From NCBI RefSeq assembly GCF_963678635.1, contig NC_087065.1, positions 45,047,919 through 45,111,918 of the forward strand: a DNA stretch of 64,000 nucleotides, given 5' to 3'. How positions within the stretch are numbered: the first letter of the stretch is position 1; every line of letters begins with the position of its first letter. The notes below the pieces were generated by a model, which saw only the letters and a program-made list of their open reading frames with translations, had not been told where the DNA came from and made no database searches. The stretch comes from Symsagittifera roscoffensis (lineage: Eukaryota > Xenacoelomorpha > Acoela > Convolutidae). A program made the translations under genes and the position numbers. Below are positions 44,901 to 58,422 of the stretch, piece by piece.

Positions 44901-45660
44901 TTCAGAGCAACTTTACTTTTTGTTTTATCAAGCAATTACAGTTCACAACAAACGCCTTCAATTAGTGACATTGTGAGCATTTAGTATAGTATGCAAGCTA
45001 CAGCGAACTTATCAAAACAAAAACCGGTATCAGCATTTGGACAAATTGCCGGTTATGTGTATCCAAAAACTTGGCGTATATCATATAAAAAGGAATCAAA
45101 AAATTGAAAGGATCACATCTGCCTTTCACAACAATCAAGTAGTCGGATCAATTGAGCAATCTCCCCCCCCCCCCCCCCCCCCCGTAATGACCAATTGAGC
45201 TATCTCCCCCACGCAAAAACGGTAAATTCGATTCTATAATTTTTTTTGTAAACTTTTGTTTGGGCGACCATTGCCTCATCAAAAAGCAAATTACCAGGGT
45301 TGATGCTCTAGCCTTGGATCTGGATATTAAACATTGCTCTCTGCAGCACCTTACTATTGTGTGCAAAACGCTTTTCATCCTTTGAGGACAGAAAAAAGTA
45401 ACTTTATTTGCCTCAAATTTATCGATTCTTTTTCATTTTGATTGTAATTTTTGAGCTTTGATATTGTAAATTTTGGCCTTCCTCATTCGTTGGAGAATCT
45501 GTTTATGATTTCATATCTTGCAAACTATTTTCAAATGTTTATAAACATGTCTCAAGAACCTATTGAGCCTTATCCCCCCCCCCCCCCCCAAGCAGCGAGA
45601 AAGGGGGAGATAGATCCAAGTAGTCATAACCAACAAAAACCAATTGCTCACAAACAATGG
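41942..45660. other. Spacer between the two retroelement copies, left part
   Basis: Short open frames on both strands (42984-43319, 43903-44122, 44313-44841) show no recognisable family and no splice context. Around 45140-45640 two poly(C) runs (45163-45183, 21 C; 45574-45589, 16 C) sit beside copies of CAATTGAGC(A/T)ATCTCCCCC, with an inverted GGGGGAGATAGATCC at 45604, suggesting ends of a small decayed element. Confidence 0.45.
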
Positions 45661-45699
45661 TAGTAGGATAGGCTAGGAAAACATATCAGGATTCTGTTG

Positions 45700-46173
45700 C
45701 AGCCCCAGTTTCATCAATTTCGGCTTTACATGAAATGGACCAGAGCATTGGAAATCTGCAACATCACGTTGCGGCTTTATAAAACAATTAGAGTGATGGC
45801 AAATGTCTCAACTGAAAGATGAACACGTTCTGATATTCTTTCTTGCTTTTATCAGAAAATTTAATCAAACTTCTAGTCCAATGGGGCTTAACGCAAACTT
45901 AAAGTCAAGCCATTTGCTTTAAAACCGGGATTATATTCTATCTTTTGGTGAAAAGCAAAGAACACTTGATTTAGAATATAATTACAGCATAGCCGGGAGT
46001 CGAATAGTTTCATGGTAGATGTATAGAAAACCACAGACCTGTGATTACTTACAAGACACCAAAAAACAACAAATTCCTTCTTCCTTGGCAAAAACCAATA
46101 ATTTCTACGTGACAAAAGGAGAGATAGTCGACAAAAAAATCACAGATGAAGAATTTACAAAAGCAGCAATTTA
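45700..46173 (+). pseudogene. Decayed open frame of unknown origin
   Basis: The plus strand keeps a coding-like texture. TYQDSVAAPVSSISALHEMDQSIGN starts near 45690. Then, in a frame interrupted by single stops, FNQTSSPMGLNANLKSSHLL, NRDYILSFGEKQRTLDLEYN and, after a TAG at about 46015, KPQTCDYLQDTKKQQIPSSL through KITDEEFTKAAI to a TAA at 46173. The stops look like point changes. No family recognised; a transposon or captured-gene remnant is possible. Minus-strand frames also cross the region, so strand is not certain. Confidence 0.35.
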
Positions 46174-47159
46174 AGCAAAAAAACTATACTACTGGTACTG
46201 AGTTCAATTTGGATGAAGCTTAATCATCACAATTTTCAAGGACCAACAATAAACATTGTCTTATGGATCAGCAAGATCAGATTTGAGTAAACGTTCAGAA
46301 CTTGAAATTGTTTTCAGCAAATCATTGTATAGAAGAAAAGAAGAAAAACTATCTTTGCTATAACTCTCTCAGTGAACACAAAAGACTTTTTCACCAATTT
46401 GTGCAGGAAAGGCGATAGCATACATCGATAATCGCCCATGATCACAGCTGCAATTGAGCTGAAGCAACTAATGCTCCAAACAACGAAAATTCGTTCTATC
46501 AATCACTGAAAATTGCTTCCATTGATACAGAAGCCCTTAAAACATGTAGGCTACATTTTCCCTAAATTTAAAAGTTCAGCTTCCCTAGATTTGCTTCTTC
46601 TCATTGCAAGCGTTAATAGGCAACTGCAGTACCTTATCTAATGTGCTAGTTAAAGCAGTAGAAAACTTCATCCCTCTGAGAAAACAAACAACATTATCTG
46701 TAGCAATTGTTTTTGGGGACTCAGTAAAAGCAAATCTAGATTTGACATAAGAAGTTAAGATTGCAAGGAACCAAGGTTCTATTTGAACTATATTTACTCC
46801 ATAGGAGACTGGCGTCTCAATGACGTTCCTGTTACATGCAGGCAATCAGTGAGCGAGAATATCTGCAAGGGCACCAAAGTACAGCTTTTGCAAAACAATA
46901 CCTTCTAGCTTGCACAAAAATTGACCCAATCAGTTGACATCAACAGAAGAAGTTGATGAAATTATTTTTTTTTCATATAGCTACAACGCTTTTGTCTTCT
47001 AGCTATGCTACAAAAAACTGACATCAGCATCCCTGAAAGACAAACGACCATTTGCAAATCTTCCATAAACATAAAGCGACCAGAAAGCTAGCAATCTAAA
47101 CTGTCTTCTGTTAATTATGAACAGGCCTAAGAAACTTTCAATGAAACCATACGACATAT
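46174..47159. other. Spacer left of copy 2
   Basis: Open frames on both strands at 46585-46860 (minus 86 codons, plus about 50 codons) are of similar quality and neither matches a family I know. They may continue the decayed frame at 45700-46173. Base 47159 is the boundary of copy 2. Confidence 0.35.
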
Positions 47160-47293
47160 TGGAACCTGATCTAAACTACATTTTATAATTGGATAAATTG
47201 GATAATTTACCACTGTAAAATATTTAATATTAACCAATCATAATCCATCTAACTAACAACCCACTTATTTGTAAATGCTGAAATTACTTGTAA
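47160..47293 (+). repeat. 5' terminal repeat of copy 2
   Basis: Aligns with 21518-21651 with about seven differences. The hairpin follows at 47275-47302. The possible primer-binding site TGGTGCGAC lies at 47572 after ..AACTCATC, as in copy 1. Confidence 0.8.
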
Positions 47294-48813
47294 TTTCAGC
47301 ACCAGAGAGATTTGAATTTAACTTAGATATTAGTTGCCTCTCCAAGAGAACTTCAGCAGCCGCAATAAACCAGTATACCCTAGATCTATTAAGCATAGCA
47401 GAGACTAGTTAAACACCCTGAGACTAGTAAGTATAAGAGTAAGATTAGGATCGGTATTAGACTAAGAAGTTGCACGAATCTATCCGGCCGAAAATAAGAT
47501 AGCGTGAAGAGCAGACGGTGTACCCTATCCAAAATTACTCTATGAGTTAACCACATCGGTCATAACTCATCTGGTGCGACCATAAGTCTCGAATAAGACC
47601 TGAATAGCTTAGAACTAACCAAAAATAGATTAGAAATTAGACAAAACATTTTCAAAATGTTATACGATAATAATTTAATTGAAATGTCTCTACGACTCAA
47701 TAGATCAGAGCCGATATTCCGAACGATAAAAAGAACTACCCGGAATTGGAAAAAGACCTCGGACAAGAGACGACATACGACAAAGTAGAAAATTACCATT
47801 TAGTTTTATGGTTGTACGGCAAAAGCCAACACAAACTTTTGCATTTAAAATCTTATTAGCAATGAATTTAGATTTTCATTTGCAAACATAAAATTTTGAA
47901 ATAAATCATGATCATTTCAGGCGTTAAACAAAATTATTAATGTACAATAACGATTGATAAAAAGATCTCAGATCGTTTTCTTAATTTCTGCAGTATTATA
48001 TAAAACATATTTGAAAAATATTTATTGAAAATAAAAATAAAAATTAATAGCATGACAATAAATTGTTAGTAATCATAAATCATTCGTTGTCCCAGCTTCA
48101 TCACCTAAACATAACAGCAATCACAAGCTCACTAATATCATTAAAGAACTAAATCTTTTTATTCAATAAATTTAAATCATTTTAAAATTAAATTCACTTA
48201 ATTTTTAAAGTCAGATCATCAAGGCTTATCCTTGGATCTTATTAAATTTTCTATCTCAATAAAGTTAAAACCTGATCATCAAGGCCTATCCTTGGGTCAA
48301 CAGAACAATTTTGTTCTCCCCCACCCACTTAGCAAGTGTCTAACGACCTCAAACGTCGATTCACTATCCAACCCTTCCAAAAGACCCAGGACTAATAGAA
48401 ATTTTTTAATGAAACTAACCATTTAAATTAAGATAAACAGTGAAGAACTTCGGTTATTCATCCTTCACTTGAGCCCTCCTCTTACCAGACCCAGGATAGA
48501 TCTTAGACTTAGTAAGTTTAAAATAGTATCTAACGAACTACTTGCGTTGTAATTATACCTGAACCTTGTGGATCGATTTACTATTCTCCAACCCTTGAAC
48601 ACAATCACTACCCCTAAGTAAGATTAAGTAAGTTAACACCTTAGCTTAGACTAGCCACGAGAAAGTAAAAAATCATTCTCCGGAATCGATATACTTTTCT
48701 CTCCAACCCTGAACAAAAAGACCCAGGTTAAGCTAACCAAAAAATCGTAAGGACTTACAGTCTGAGGAAATAGAAATAACTAACAACTTCTTGCATCCCT
48801 CATCCTAAACCTT
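47294..48813 (+). promoter_or_regulatory. 5' leader of copy 2
   Basis: Conserved with 21652-23054. It has about 110 bp more near 48255-48390, including a second GATCATCAAGGC(C/T)TATCCTTGG, so either copy 2 duplicated or copy 1 deleted this part. Conservation of a non-coding leader between two decayed copies simply reflects common descent, but the repeated stem-like motif may be an RNA signal. Confidence 0.5.
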
Positions 48814-49275
48814 ATGTCATTCAAAAAATTAGGAAATAAACAAACAATCGTTTTACACAACTGTGAAATAGATAACAAAAAATATGATCTTGTAATCACA
48901 CCTCATACACAAACAGTTGGATACATTAGAACAAAACGACAAACAATAAAAAGAAAAATTATAAACAAACAAAGACAAATCACACGAAAAAGACTTTCAA
49001 AAAATAGAAACGCTTTTTCTGAATCAGAAGCCAGCAATTTAGATGAACTCTACAAATTAAAAGAATCAATTGATAAAAATTGTCCCATCCATGATCAATT
49101 ATATTTTTCCGACTCAGAAACAACTTCAAATTCATCAAAAAGAGGAAAAAGAAGAATAAAAAAGCAATACAAACACAAACCAGTACACTTGTATAATTGG
49201 AATCAACCAATTAGACACATCGATAGTTATATATTAACAGTCATCAAACGAAAACATGAGCCACATTCAAAGTGA
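48814..49275 (+). CDS. ORF A, copy 2: small, very basic protein (153 aa)
   Basis: Same length, start and basic clusters as 23055-23516. Changes are scattered and mostly conservative (for example KRFSKN/KRLSKN, ETSSLDE/EASNLDE). It overlaps the gag ATG (49256) by the same 20 nt. It is one of only two frames unbroken in both copies. Confidence 0.65.
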   Translation: MSFKKLGNKQTIVLHNCEIDNKKYDLVITPHTQTVGYIRTKRQTIKRKIINKQRQITRKRLSKNRNAFSESEASNLDELYKLKESIDKNCPIHDQLYFSDSETTSNSSKRGKRRIKKQYKHKPVHLYNWNQPIRHIDSYILTVIKRKHEPHSK

Positions 49276-52200
49276 TAATAGTTTAGATGACGAAGCAGTT
49301 TACTCCTTTCTTATAGATTCACCCGATGATAGAGGACAACACGATTTTTGCAAGAAATTACTCGTAAATTTGTTTGAACCCGGAATCAGTCCATGCAAAG
49401 CAGAATTCCCAGATGTAAAAATCAAAAGACAAAATATTGAACATTATTTGAAAGACATATGTAATCTAACACAACAATATGAAATCTACACCATAGAATT
49501 CAGCACACCCAATACAGCCCATCGCAAATATGTAATTCAAACAGACGATATTGAATTAGAATTTTCAAAAGTATTCCTAGAATATATCAAAAGCATACAA
49601 TATCATAATTCACAAAGAGCAAACTCCATATTCTTCAACGAAGTTTTTGCAATAATATATACTTATATATCTATATTAGAAAAAACAAAAATTCAAAGTA
49701 TCTCACCAACTGAAACATCCAAACATACAAAAGTACGAAATGAAATCGCATTATTTTCAACATTTCTACATATAATTAAAGAAAATTTCACTAAAGATGA
49801 TGTTTCACAACACACTAAACATGATTTACAAAAGATTTTAGCATGATTCATAATAGATTATTTCACCCACAATTTAGATTTAATTTCACAAGCAAGAAAA
49901 AATTTTAGACCTCAAAATACAAATGACGACACTGCCCTTTCAGAACAATCAGTTTGGGATCCTGAATGGTCTGATCCTACATTTATAAATATTCCACAAG
50001 CTATCTCAAGTCAAGCAATCAGTACAATATCTTATCACAGAGGTTATGTAAAAGTAATACCATTAACCATTGATGCAACACCATTAGACTATAATACATT
50101 TTTACCTGATACGCGAAATAACAGTTTAAATTCGACAGTCATCTATAATGAAAACCTTAATGGAACTAGAAATCTTACACAACAAGATATTCAAACACCA
50201 TCACACTTCATAAATGAAGAAATTGTCCAAACAACAACAACTACACAACAAATTATTTCACCAATACACCCAAATTTGACAACACCAAGAAATACAAATA
50301 CTTCAATGGCACAAGTAACCTTACAATCAACCGTTAAGCCTTCGGTTGCTCCAAAATATTCACATATGGATTATCAAACGTATAGACCAATGACAACACC
50401 GTCAAAAACACGAAAACCATTCACAAAAAACACTTTTGCAGAAGACAATTATAATTATGCTCACAAACTAAGAACAAACCAACCTCCCCGAAAAAACACG
50501 TATGTTCCCATTATTGGAATCTCCCGAAAACATCGACCAATTCAGTAAATTTTCCAGATAATCCACAACCTACACAGGATTATAGTGAAAATTACCCACT
50601 CTCTCAACAAAGTAGAAATAATCAATATACACCATATAATACAAACTATTTACCATCTGATGAAGACGACTATCACCAACCAGATATTTTTGCACCATAT
50701 ACTAAAGAATATCGCACACAAAGACCACGACAACCTCAACCATCTCGAAATATAAAAATTTACCCACAAAACCCAACAGATGTACAAAATCCACAACAAA
50801 TGCATATACAAAACCCATTTAACACACACTCTTTTCAACCAATACAACCATAAAATCCAATGTCAATGCATTCTTATCAACCAACTCAAATGCAAAATGA
50901 AATACCGCTTCCATATTACCTTCAGCAACACGAAATAAAAAATCAACATTCAAATTTTTCGTAAATGCCAAATGCCGCAGAATCACTACAGATGACAATG
51001 AATTCACACCACATGGGTGGATCATCAATATCATCCAATAAACCACTGATGGTATTCACAGGAACAGATCCTGAATATTCCAAATGCCGCAGAATCACTA
51101 CAGATGACAATGAATTCATACCACATGGGTGGATCATCAATATCATCCAATAAACCACTGATGGTATTCACAGGAACAGATCCTGAATATTCTGTAGAAG
51201 ATTATCTAAATGCAGTAACAGCAAATTTAATTTTAAATATAGGACCTGAACCAATTAATACGCCACTACATCAAAATTGGATACATAGACGCACAGCACT
51301 AATACAAACAACCCTAGATGGCGCAGCTCAAAAATGGTTTTCAGCATTACCTATAGAAATAAAATCAGACTGGAAAAGATTCACACAAGAATTTTCAAAA
51401 ATGTTTGACTCTGAAAGAAACAAACAACACCAAAGAGTTTTATGTAATGAAATTCGCAGATTACCAAATGAAACTACCAAACAATTAGCAGTACGTATCG
51501 AAACACTAGTTCGAAAAGCATATTCACTTAATACACATAAAAACACAAAAATGACAGAAAATTTAAAGATGACCTTAACACCTCAATTAAGGAAAAAAGC
51601 AATAAAAAAGAGAGCATCTCATCCTTCCTCAATTCGAGAACCAGATTTAGATTTTCGAAAACTATTAGATAAACTAGAACAAGCAGAAATCACAATGAAA
51701 CTCGAAGAAACAGAAAATCTAAAACTACAATATGTTAATCGAATTGAAAGAAACACTACACATATAAATAACATACAGGAATCAGATACAGACTTAATTG
51801 AAAAAATCACTGAAATACTGAATATCTATGAAAAACATTCAAATTTTAAAGGCAAACCATCCTTCAAAAAATGGTGTAATTATTGCTGACGATACGGAAA
51901 CAGTATCTCCGAATGTAGACAAAAACAACAAGACAATCAGAAAAAACCTCAAAAGCATAAAGAGCCAAATAAATCGTTCTATCAATACATGAAAAAAGAT
52001 CAAAGCCTACCGAACAAAAATATATATATAGTAATAACAGTTCAGGAAAACCACTTCCGAACAACACCAATTACACTAGGAATCAATCACCATATAACTC
52101 AAGTTATAGAGGAAGATCACCAGAACGAAGAAATACACGAAATTCTTCACAAAATAATTATAACCGATCGAATAGTCAAAATAACCAAAATAACTATTCA

Positions 52201-52728
52201 AGATCAAAATCCAATGCAACCCAATTTGTTTCTGGATCCAGTTCCCAATCAAACCTAAAGAATAGACACTATTCCAATAATCAATCACGAAACTCATCAT
52301 ACAACAGAAATAGAAACTATTCACATAATAGAAATAGAAGTTATTCGAACAATCGAAATCAAAATTACCCGAACAATCGATCAAGAAACAATCCATATAA
52401 TAGATCAAACTATCACAGATCAAATGATAATTATCAAAACAGATCACGAAACAATTCACAAAATCGAAATTCAAGTTACAATAATCGATATAGAAATTAT
52501 TCCCAGTCACCACACAGGAATAATAACCATTATCATAACTTTAAACATCGATACAGAAGTAGTACACCAAAACATCAAAGACATATTAATCAAGTACAGA
52601 CAAATGAAGAAACAATATCAGATCCCCCAGGTATTGATGACACAGGAAGTAACGAACTAGAACTAAATCATATAAAATGTGGATCATCAGATGCAGAGAG
52701 TGATACAGAAAATACTATCTCTGTAAAT
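49256..52728 (+). pseudogene. gag: Gag, copy 2 (broken)
   Basis: MSHIQSDNSLDDEAVYSF to a TGA at 49844 where copy 1 has TGG (Trp). The same frame then continues (IIDYFTHNLDLISQARKN) through 50276-50548, where a deletion shifts it; TAA codons near 50852 and 50962 follow. A 112-bp tandem duplication occupies 50969-51192. The capsid domain is in 51104-51889 (FTGTDPEYSVEDYLNAV, AAQKWFSALP), ending in a TGA inside the zinc knuckle (CNYC then stop). The Asn/Arg-rich tail continues in frame into the protease region without the TAA of copy 1, showing gag and pol are one frame in this family. Confidence 0.85.
50969..51192 (+). repeat. 112-bp tandem duplication in copy 2 gag
   Basis: 50969-51080 is repeated at 51081-51192 with about one difference (AATTCACACCAC / AATTCATACCAC). 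Copy 1 has one unit (about 25242-25355). Confidence 0.9.
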
Positions 52729-53628
52729 ATGATAACAGTCGAAAACGACTATGAACCTGTCATATATGAACAACCTTTTACATCACATATATATGAAAAT
52801 ATATTGGAACTCCTTCACAATTACTATATTGAACCCACCGATACTACACAAACTACACAAGAAGTAAACGAAATAAACACGGTAATTAAACCCGATGAAA
52901 AAGGTGAAACACAATGCTCAAACACAAATCATATTTATCAAAATATACAGAAAGAACAACCCAGAGAAAAAATTTGGACAATATTATTTCTCTTGGAAAG
53001 CCCAAGAAACAAAGAATTTCAACCACCAGATCTTGAAATTGATTTTTTAATTGATTCAGGAGCAGAATCAAACATAATTAATATTCCCACATGGAATGAA
53101 ATCAAAACATTACATCCAAAATTAACGCCTCTTGCAACCTCTAGTAAATTAGCAACAGCACAAGGATCAACATTAGTAAATTATGGAAAAATCCTATTAT
53201 TCCTTCTCCCCACGAGAACAATGGAGCAAAACAAAATTTTAAACAGACCGTTTAAACAAACATTTCAAATTACTGATATTAAGCACAATATCATTGGCAT
53301 ACCATTTATATTTAAATATATACCAATAATCAACATCTTAAATAGTAAAATACTAATCAAAGATAAGTACACAAAAACAAAAAATACAGCTCTAACATTT
53401 TTTCAAAGATTAAACAAACAACCACCATTCTTCTCAAAATTTTATCCAATTTATAATCAACAACGGAAACACCTGAAACCGTTATCAGGAAATATATATA
53501 ATTTTTCAATAAAACAAGTTCACCAGTATGATAAAAGTCAAAATAAACAACAACTTTTATGTCAGACTTTGAATTTAAACCTATTCACAAATTTTTCAAA
53601 ATCACGATCTCATCTATTAAATATTTGA
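52729..53628 (+). pseudogene. pol: Pol: protease and linker, copy 2
   Basis: MITVENDYEPVIYEQ is in frame with gag upstream. The retropepsin box is EIDFLIDSGAESNIINIP at about 53037-53090. The linker is intact to 53620, where loss of one T in a T-run shifts the frame. This copy shows the sequence around LTPLATSSKLATAQGS that copy 1 lost. Confidence 0.82.
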
Positions 53629-53674
53629 AAAACACGGATTCCGACATCATTCCGACATCCCTTCTTTCTAACAA

Positions 53675-53711
53675 GAGATTGTAGCGTTTGTGAAACAAAC
53701 GCTACAATCTC
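53675..53711 (+). other. Perfect 37-bp palindrome replacing pol linker sequence
   Basis: 17-bp arms (GAGATTGTAGCGTTTGT and its exact complement) around GAA. The right arm (ACAAACGCTACAATCTC) is ancestral and present in copy 1 at about 27833-27849. The left arm replaces part of about 65 bp present in copy 1. This looks like a template switch that wrote an inverted copy. Confidence 0.85.
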
Positions 53712-53950
53712 ACCCATACATGAAGTAGCCGACCGCGTTAATAATATACTCCAATTATTAGATATTTGCCAATCCACAATTCTTGACGAAGAATTATCCA
53801 TAAATAACATAAACATAATATAAACATATATCCATAAATAAACATAAGTAATGAAAAGAGAAATACAGATTACTTCACAAAAACACCATATTTTAAACCA
53901 ACAACCAATATAACAAATTACACAAAAAAACAACAAAAATTTTTAACAAT

Positions 53951-55440
53951 GTTTAGTTTTGAACATTCACAAATTACACAAATCTAATTTGATAAATTAG
54001 CAAAGCAACTGTTAAAATATTCAACAGTCTACGCAACATTAAAATTTGACGTTGGAAAAATCAGTTCATCACTACATCTCCCGTTAAAACCCGAAGCAGT
54101 TTTCAAAAAGCAAAGAGCCAGTAAAGTACCAATTCACTTACACGACAAAGTAAATAGATTACTTGACATCTTAGAACAATACAAAATTGTCTCACCAGTA
54201 AATAAGGAAGAACAACCAAAAGGTAACACTTTTATCAACCCTGTTATCATTCTAGCAAAAGGTGAATCACTAAAAATAATTTTAGACGCTAGATATCTCA
54301 ATTCACTAATTGATGAATCAAAATGCAATTGGCCTATTGAACCAATACAAGTTATCTTAAGAAAGATAAATGGAAAATACTTTACAACCGCAGATATGAA
54401 ATCAAATGCCACTAGATGAACAATCACGACGTTTAACACAATTTGTTATTGGAAATCAACAATATGAATTTAATCGCTTATTCTATCGAATATCCATAGG
54501 ACCAGCAGCTTTTTCAGCTTTTATGAGTAAAAATTTTTCACCACTAATACTCAAGAAAAACGCAATCACCTATTTAGACGATGTTTTTATGCAATCACAA
54601 ACTAAAGAAAAATGTTTACAGTTTTAGAACACTATCATAAAATACTTCAGAACGAAAACCTGAAGGCCGCTCCCGATAAATCACACTTCTTTCTAACACG
54701 AGTTAAATTTTTAGGACATAAAATTGAACGAAACACTATCACTCCATTAAAATCACGCATTGATGCTATTCAAAAACTTCAGCCACCAACAAACAAAAAG
54801 AAAATCCAAGAATTCCTTGGAATGTTAAATTTCTTAAGCAAATACGTTTATAAAATGCAATTATACTTAAGACCCTTCTATAATATCCTCAGACAACAAA
54901 ATAACTTTGAATGGACCAGTGAACATGAAACACGATTTGAAGAAACTAAAAAACTTTTAACTGAACAAATTTCAAACACAATTCCAGATCCAAACCAACC
55001 ATTCTATGCAATGTGCGATGCATCAAATTTTGGCATCGGCGCAGCATTACTACAATCACTTAGTGGTACAAATAAAATGAACCTTATATCAGCAAATTCC
55101 CGATTATTCACTCAAGCAGAGCTACGACTCTCAACTCTAATGAGAGAATGTACAGCTATAATTTATACACTTACAGAATATGAATTTCTGATATTGGATC
55201 AAAACATCCAATAATTCTGTTTACAGATCATAAACCAATCATTTTTCTCTTTACACAAAAGTCAAATCCAAATCATAGAGTTTATAGATTTCAATTAATT
55301 CTAATGAAATTTCCAAACTTACATATAGTTTGGACAGCAGGAAAAAATCTTGCATTACAAGATACATTAAGTCGAAATACACCACCTGAATTACTCACAC
55401 GAAAAACTACAGTTGAATTACCAAAAAATATAAAATTTTA
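53951..55440 (+). pseudogene. pol: Pol: reverse transcriptase and complete RNase H, copy 2
   Basis: A TAA near 53986 (GAA in copy 1) starts the lesions. RT motifs: NPVIILAKGESLKIILDARY, motif A with its Asp (TTADM) but cut by an 11-nt deletion at about 54404, then NRLFYRISIGPAAF and NAITYLDDVFMQS (YLDD box near 54570). A frameshift follows and the frame resumes at 54612. RNase H is complete in sequence: FYAMCDASNFGIGAALL, AELRLSTLMRECTA, then ILFTDHKPIIFLF and LALQDTLSRN, giving its acidic residues. The part from about 55199 on is what copy 1 deleted. Confidence 0.87.
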
Positions 55441-57438
55441 ACTCGCAAAAGATGAAACATCACCCCGACTAGAATGCAAATATGCAGTAAAAACTGACAT
55501 TGATCAATCACAAATTAATAACCTAAAACATTTTCCACTTTACTTAGATTGCCAAAATAATCACAACGAAGTTGATCTACTAGGAACATCCACATTCAAA
55601 CCAATTCCATACTCACAATGGATAAAAAATAACACCCAACAAAAAAAAATAAGACACCACCCGCATAAAAAATACCTTTTTCCATTAATTGAAAAAGAAA
55701 ATCTAACTGATAAAATAAATTTATCAGGACCACAAACAAATGATTCAAAATACACAATAAATCAAGTTTTTGACCTCAATGACCCACTTGACACAATTCC
55801 CCTATCAAAACTGGAATTTGAAAATATTTTTCTCTCTCCATTAGATAAAATTACAATTGAATTCTTAAGACAATATCAAAACCTCGATCCAGTAATAAGA
55901 CAATTAAAATCGTGGCACAAATACGAAACTAAGCCCGTAAAAGCAGATACCACAATTTTAGCAAATAAAACACTCCTCCCATATTTCCGAAAATTTAATA
56001 ATACAGCAATCAATGACAATAAAAATCTTTTAGAATATCAATTAGATGATTCTAAAGTTCCCTGTCTTCCTTTAAGTATGATATTAATAGCTTTTAACAT
56101 CTAACATACACAAAATACTAAAGGACACTCCGGATCAGAGAAAACATACTCAAACTTTACACAAAATTTTTATTTCCCAAAAGCACCAATTTGGATAAAA
56201 GTATTATGCAATGATTGTATAGTATGTCAACTAAATAAACCTTATCCAAATCAAAAACGAACAGCCCAAAAACAAGATTTTAAAGGACAAAGTTTATATT
56301 TTAACCATCGCATTTCATTTGATACAAAAGGACCCATTTCACCATCCTCAGAAGGAAACTCCTACATTATGGTAATTGTTGACGCATTTACACATTATGT
56401 AGCACTCAACCCGGTACCACATTGTAATGCTTATTATGCTTACACGACACTTTATGAACACTGGATAGCTAAATTCGGATTACCCGAAATCTTAGTTACA
56501 GTCAACGGTACAGAATTCATAAATAATGAAATCATCACACTATGCCACTTATATAACATCAAACATAAGCCACGTACATCTCATGCACCTTGGACAAACG
56601 GTTTAGTCGAAAGTATGAACCGTTCACTACAAGAATATCTCAGATGTATCATAAATGGAAATGATACAAAATACACAGAATGGTCAGCAGATGTAAAATC
56701 ATTTCCCTTAGCCAATAATTCACAAATCACGACAACTCTAGGAATGTCACCATACGAAATGGTTTTTAATCAAAAGCCACGTAAACCAATTATGTTTACA
56801 GCAAATTCTCATAAAAATGCACAAGGTTATTGCCACCCAAATAAAGACTCAATTTGTTCTAACCTACCTTAACACAAACATGATGAAGATCATTTTCATC
56901 ACCCACAAATTCTTAAATTAGCCTCCGGCACACACACCAAATGGATTTTAAATAGAGATAAAAAACACAATGAAATTTACCAAAAAGTAACAAAAAAATT
57001 GTTACAAAGGCAAAATATTAACGACCAAATTAATTCACGCTTTACACCAGCCACAGACTTAAAAATTGGAACATTTGTCTTAATACCTAACTTTAATACA
57101 CAAAAAAGAATTTCTAAAAATTACAACCCCTTCAAAAAGGACCATACCAAATAATTGCCAAACCCACTGACGTAACGTATAAACTCACCGATTCAAATCA
57201 AAAAGAAATTGTTCAACATCGAAACAATCTATTGCCCTACTACCCAAAAGAGTACGCACTACGCGAATTAACTCAATTATATTCTTTCACAGGTTTAAAA
57301 GTTATTCAAAATCATCCACGTACGGAAAAAGAAATAGATGAACAACACAATGAAAAAACAAAATACAAAACCAACTACAATTCAAAACAATACAAAAACA
57401 CCAGATCAAAAAATACCTCAAAAAGAAAGAAAAAATAG
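55441..57438 (+). pseudogene. pol: Pol: linker, integrase and basic tail, copy 2
   Basis: The linker (55441-55850) precedes LLDKITIEFLRQYQNLDPV-like sequence and the zinc-binding module (HTQNTKGHSG ... CNDCIVCQLNKPYPNQ). Core: YIMVIVDAFTHYVAL (first Asp), EILVTVNGTEFINN (Val for the second Asp), APWTNGLVESMNRSL (Glu). A small frameshift ends the frame at 56872. GPY/F module KGPYQIIAKPTDVTYKL near 57137, then HRNNLLPYYPKEYALREL and a Lys-rich tail to TAG at 57436. The tail is longer than in copy 1, whose frame breaks at the matching point. Confidence 0.86.
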
Positions 57439-58422
57439 GAAAATGATAGAAAAAAGTCTACCACAAGAACAAGTAGATAAATCAGAACATAGAGAATCAT
57501 CATGACTTAGAAATCAACCACGTAAAAACTACAAAACATTCATCCCACAATCTAAAATGTTAAAGAAAGTTGAATTTCAAAAACAACTTTAATATTAAAA
57601 TTATTAATCCTTGCACCTCTGGATCATATTGAACATTCATTTTTCAAAATAGCATGCTGAAAAAACACGCAACAATTCTAATTCAGATTCAGCCAATAGG
57701 ATTCATTCAATCCGTCACCTTCTATAACTATAACACCAACCTATTAGACGAAAGATATTAAACTCCAGGCATATCTATAACTATAAATTTACAACCTCCT
57801 GGTCAGAAATAAGCAAACCGCTCAAACTTGACAACTAAAATAAATACCAACATAATATCATAACCATCCCTTATCTAATAACGCAAAGATCAACAATATT
57901 TTCCCAACTTAGACCTCAAAAACCCTCCAACCAAAAATGATAAATTAGCCTAAAGTAAAAATACGACCGTATTTATTTTTTGAAAGTACAAAAATTTCAA
58001 AAATACCTCAGATCAATTGACAAAAAATAAAGCAAAGAAGACCTCCCAAACACCAGAAAATTAGCCCCCAACAACTTTTCACAAAACTCAACCCACTTGT
58101 CAAAAAATCAATAAATAACTCGACCACACTTGAATCTCGCCTCAAACAACAAAAAATATTCGACAAAGAAATCATTTCTTAAATGCTCTTCTCTCGATCT
58201 GTCAATATCTTTAAAAATACAATTTTCAACATTTTCATAAATTTTTTCATAATACTTAAACTTTTATTCATATTTCTATTTGATACCTTTGAAGCTTTTA
58301 TAATAATTTTAATCATTTTTTGCAACATTTTTTAAATTTTCTACTATCTATTTGAAATATATCTCCAACTTTCCCAAATCATTGACCATATTCACAGGTA
58401 CGATAACCCAAAGTTTATTTAG
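57439..58422 (+). promoter_or_regulatory. Non-coding spacer between pol and ORF X, copy 2
   Basis: Collinear with 31100-31920. Keeps paired TCTATAACTATA motifs and the acceptor-like CATATTCACAG/GTACGATAACCC at about 58387-58410, which ends 24 nt before the ORF X ATG. Confidence 0.45.
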
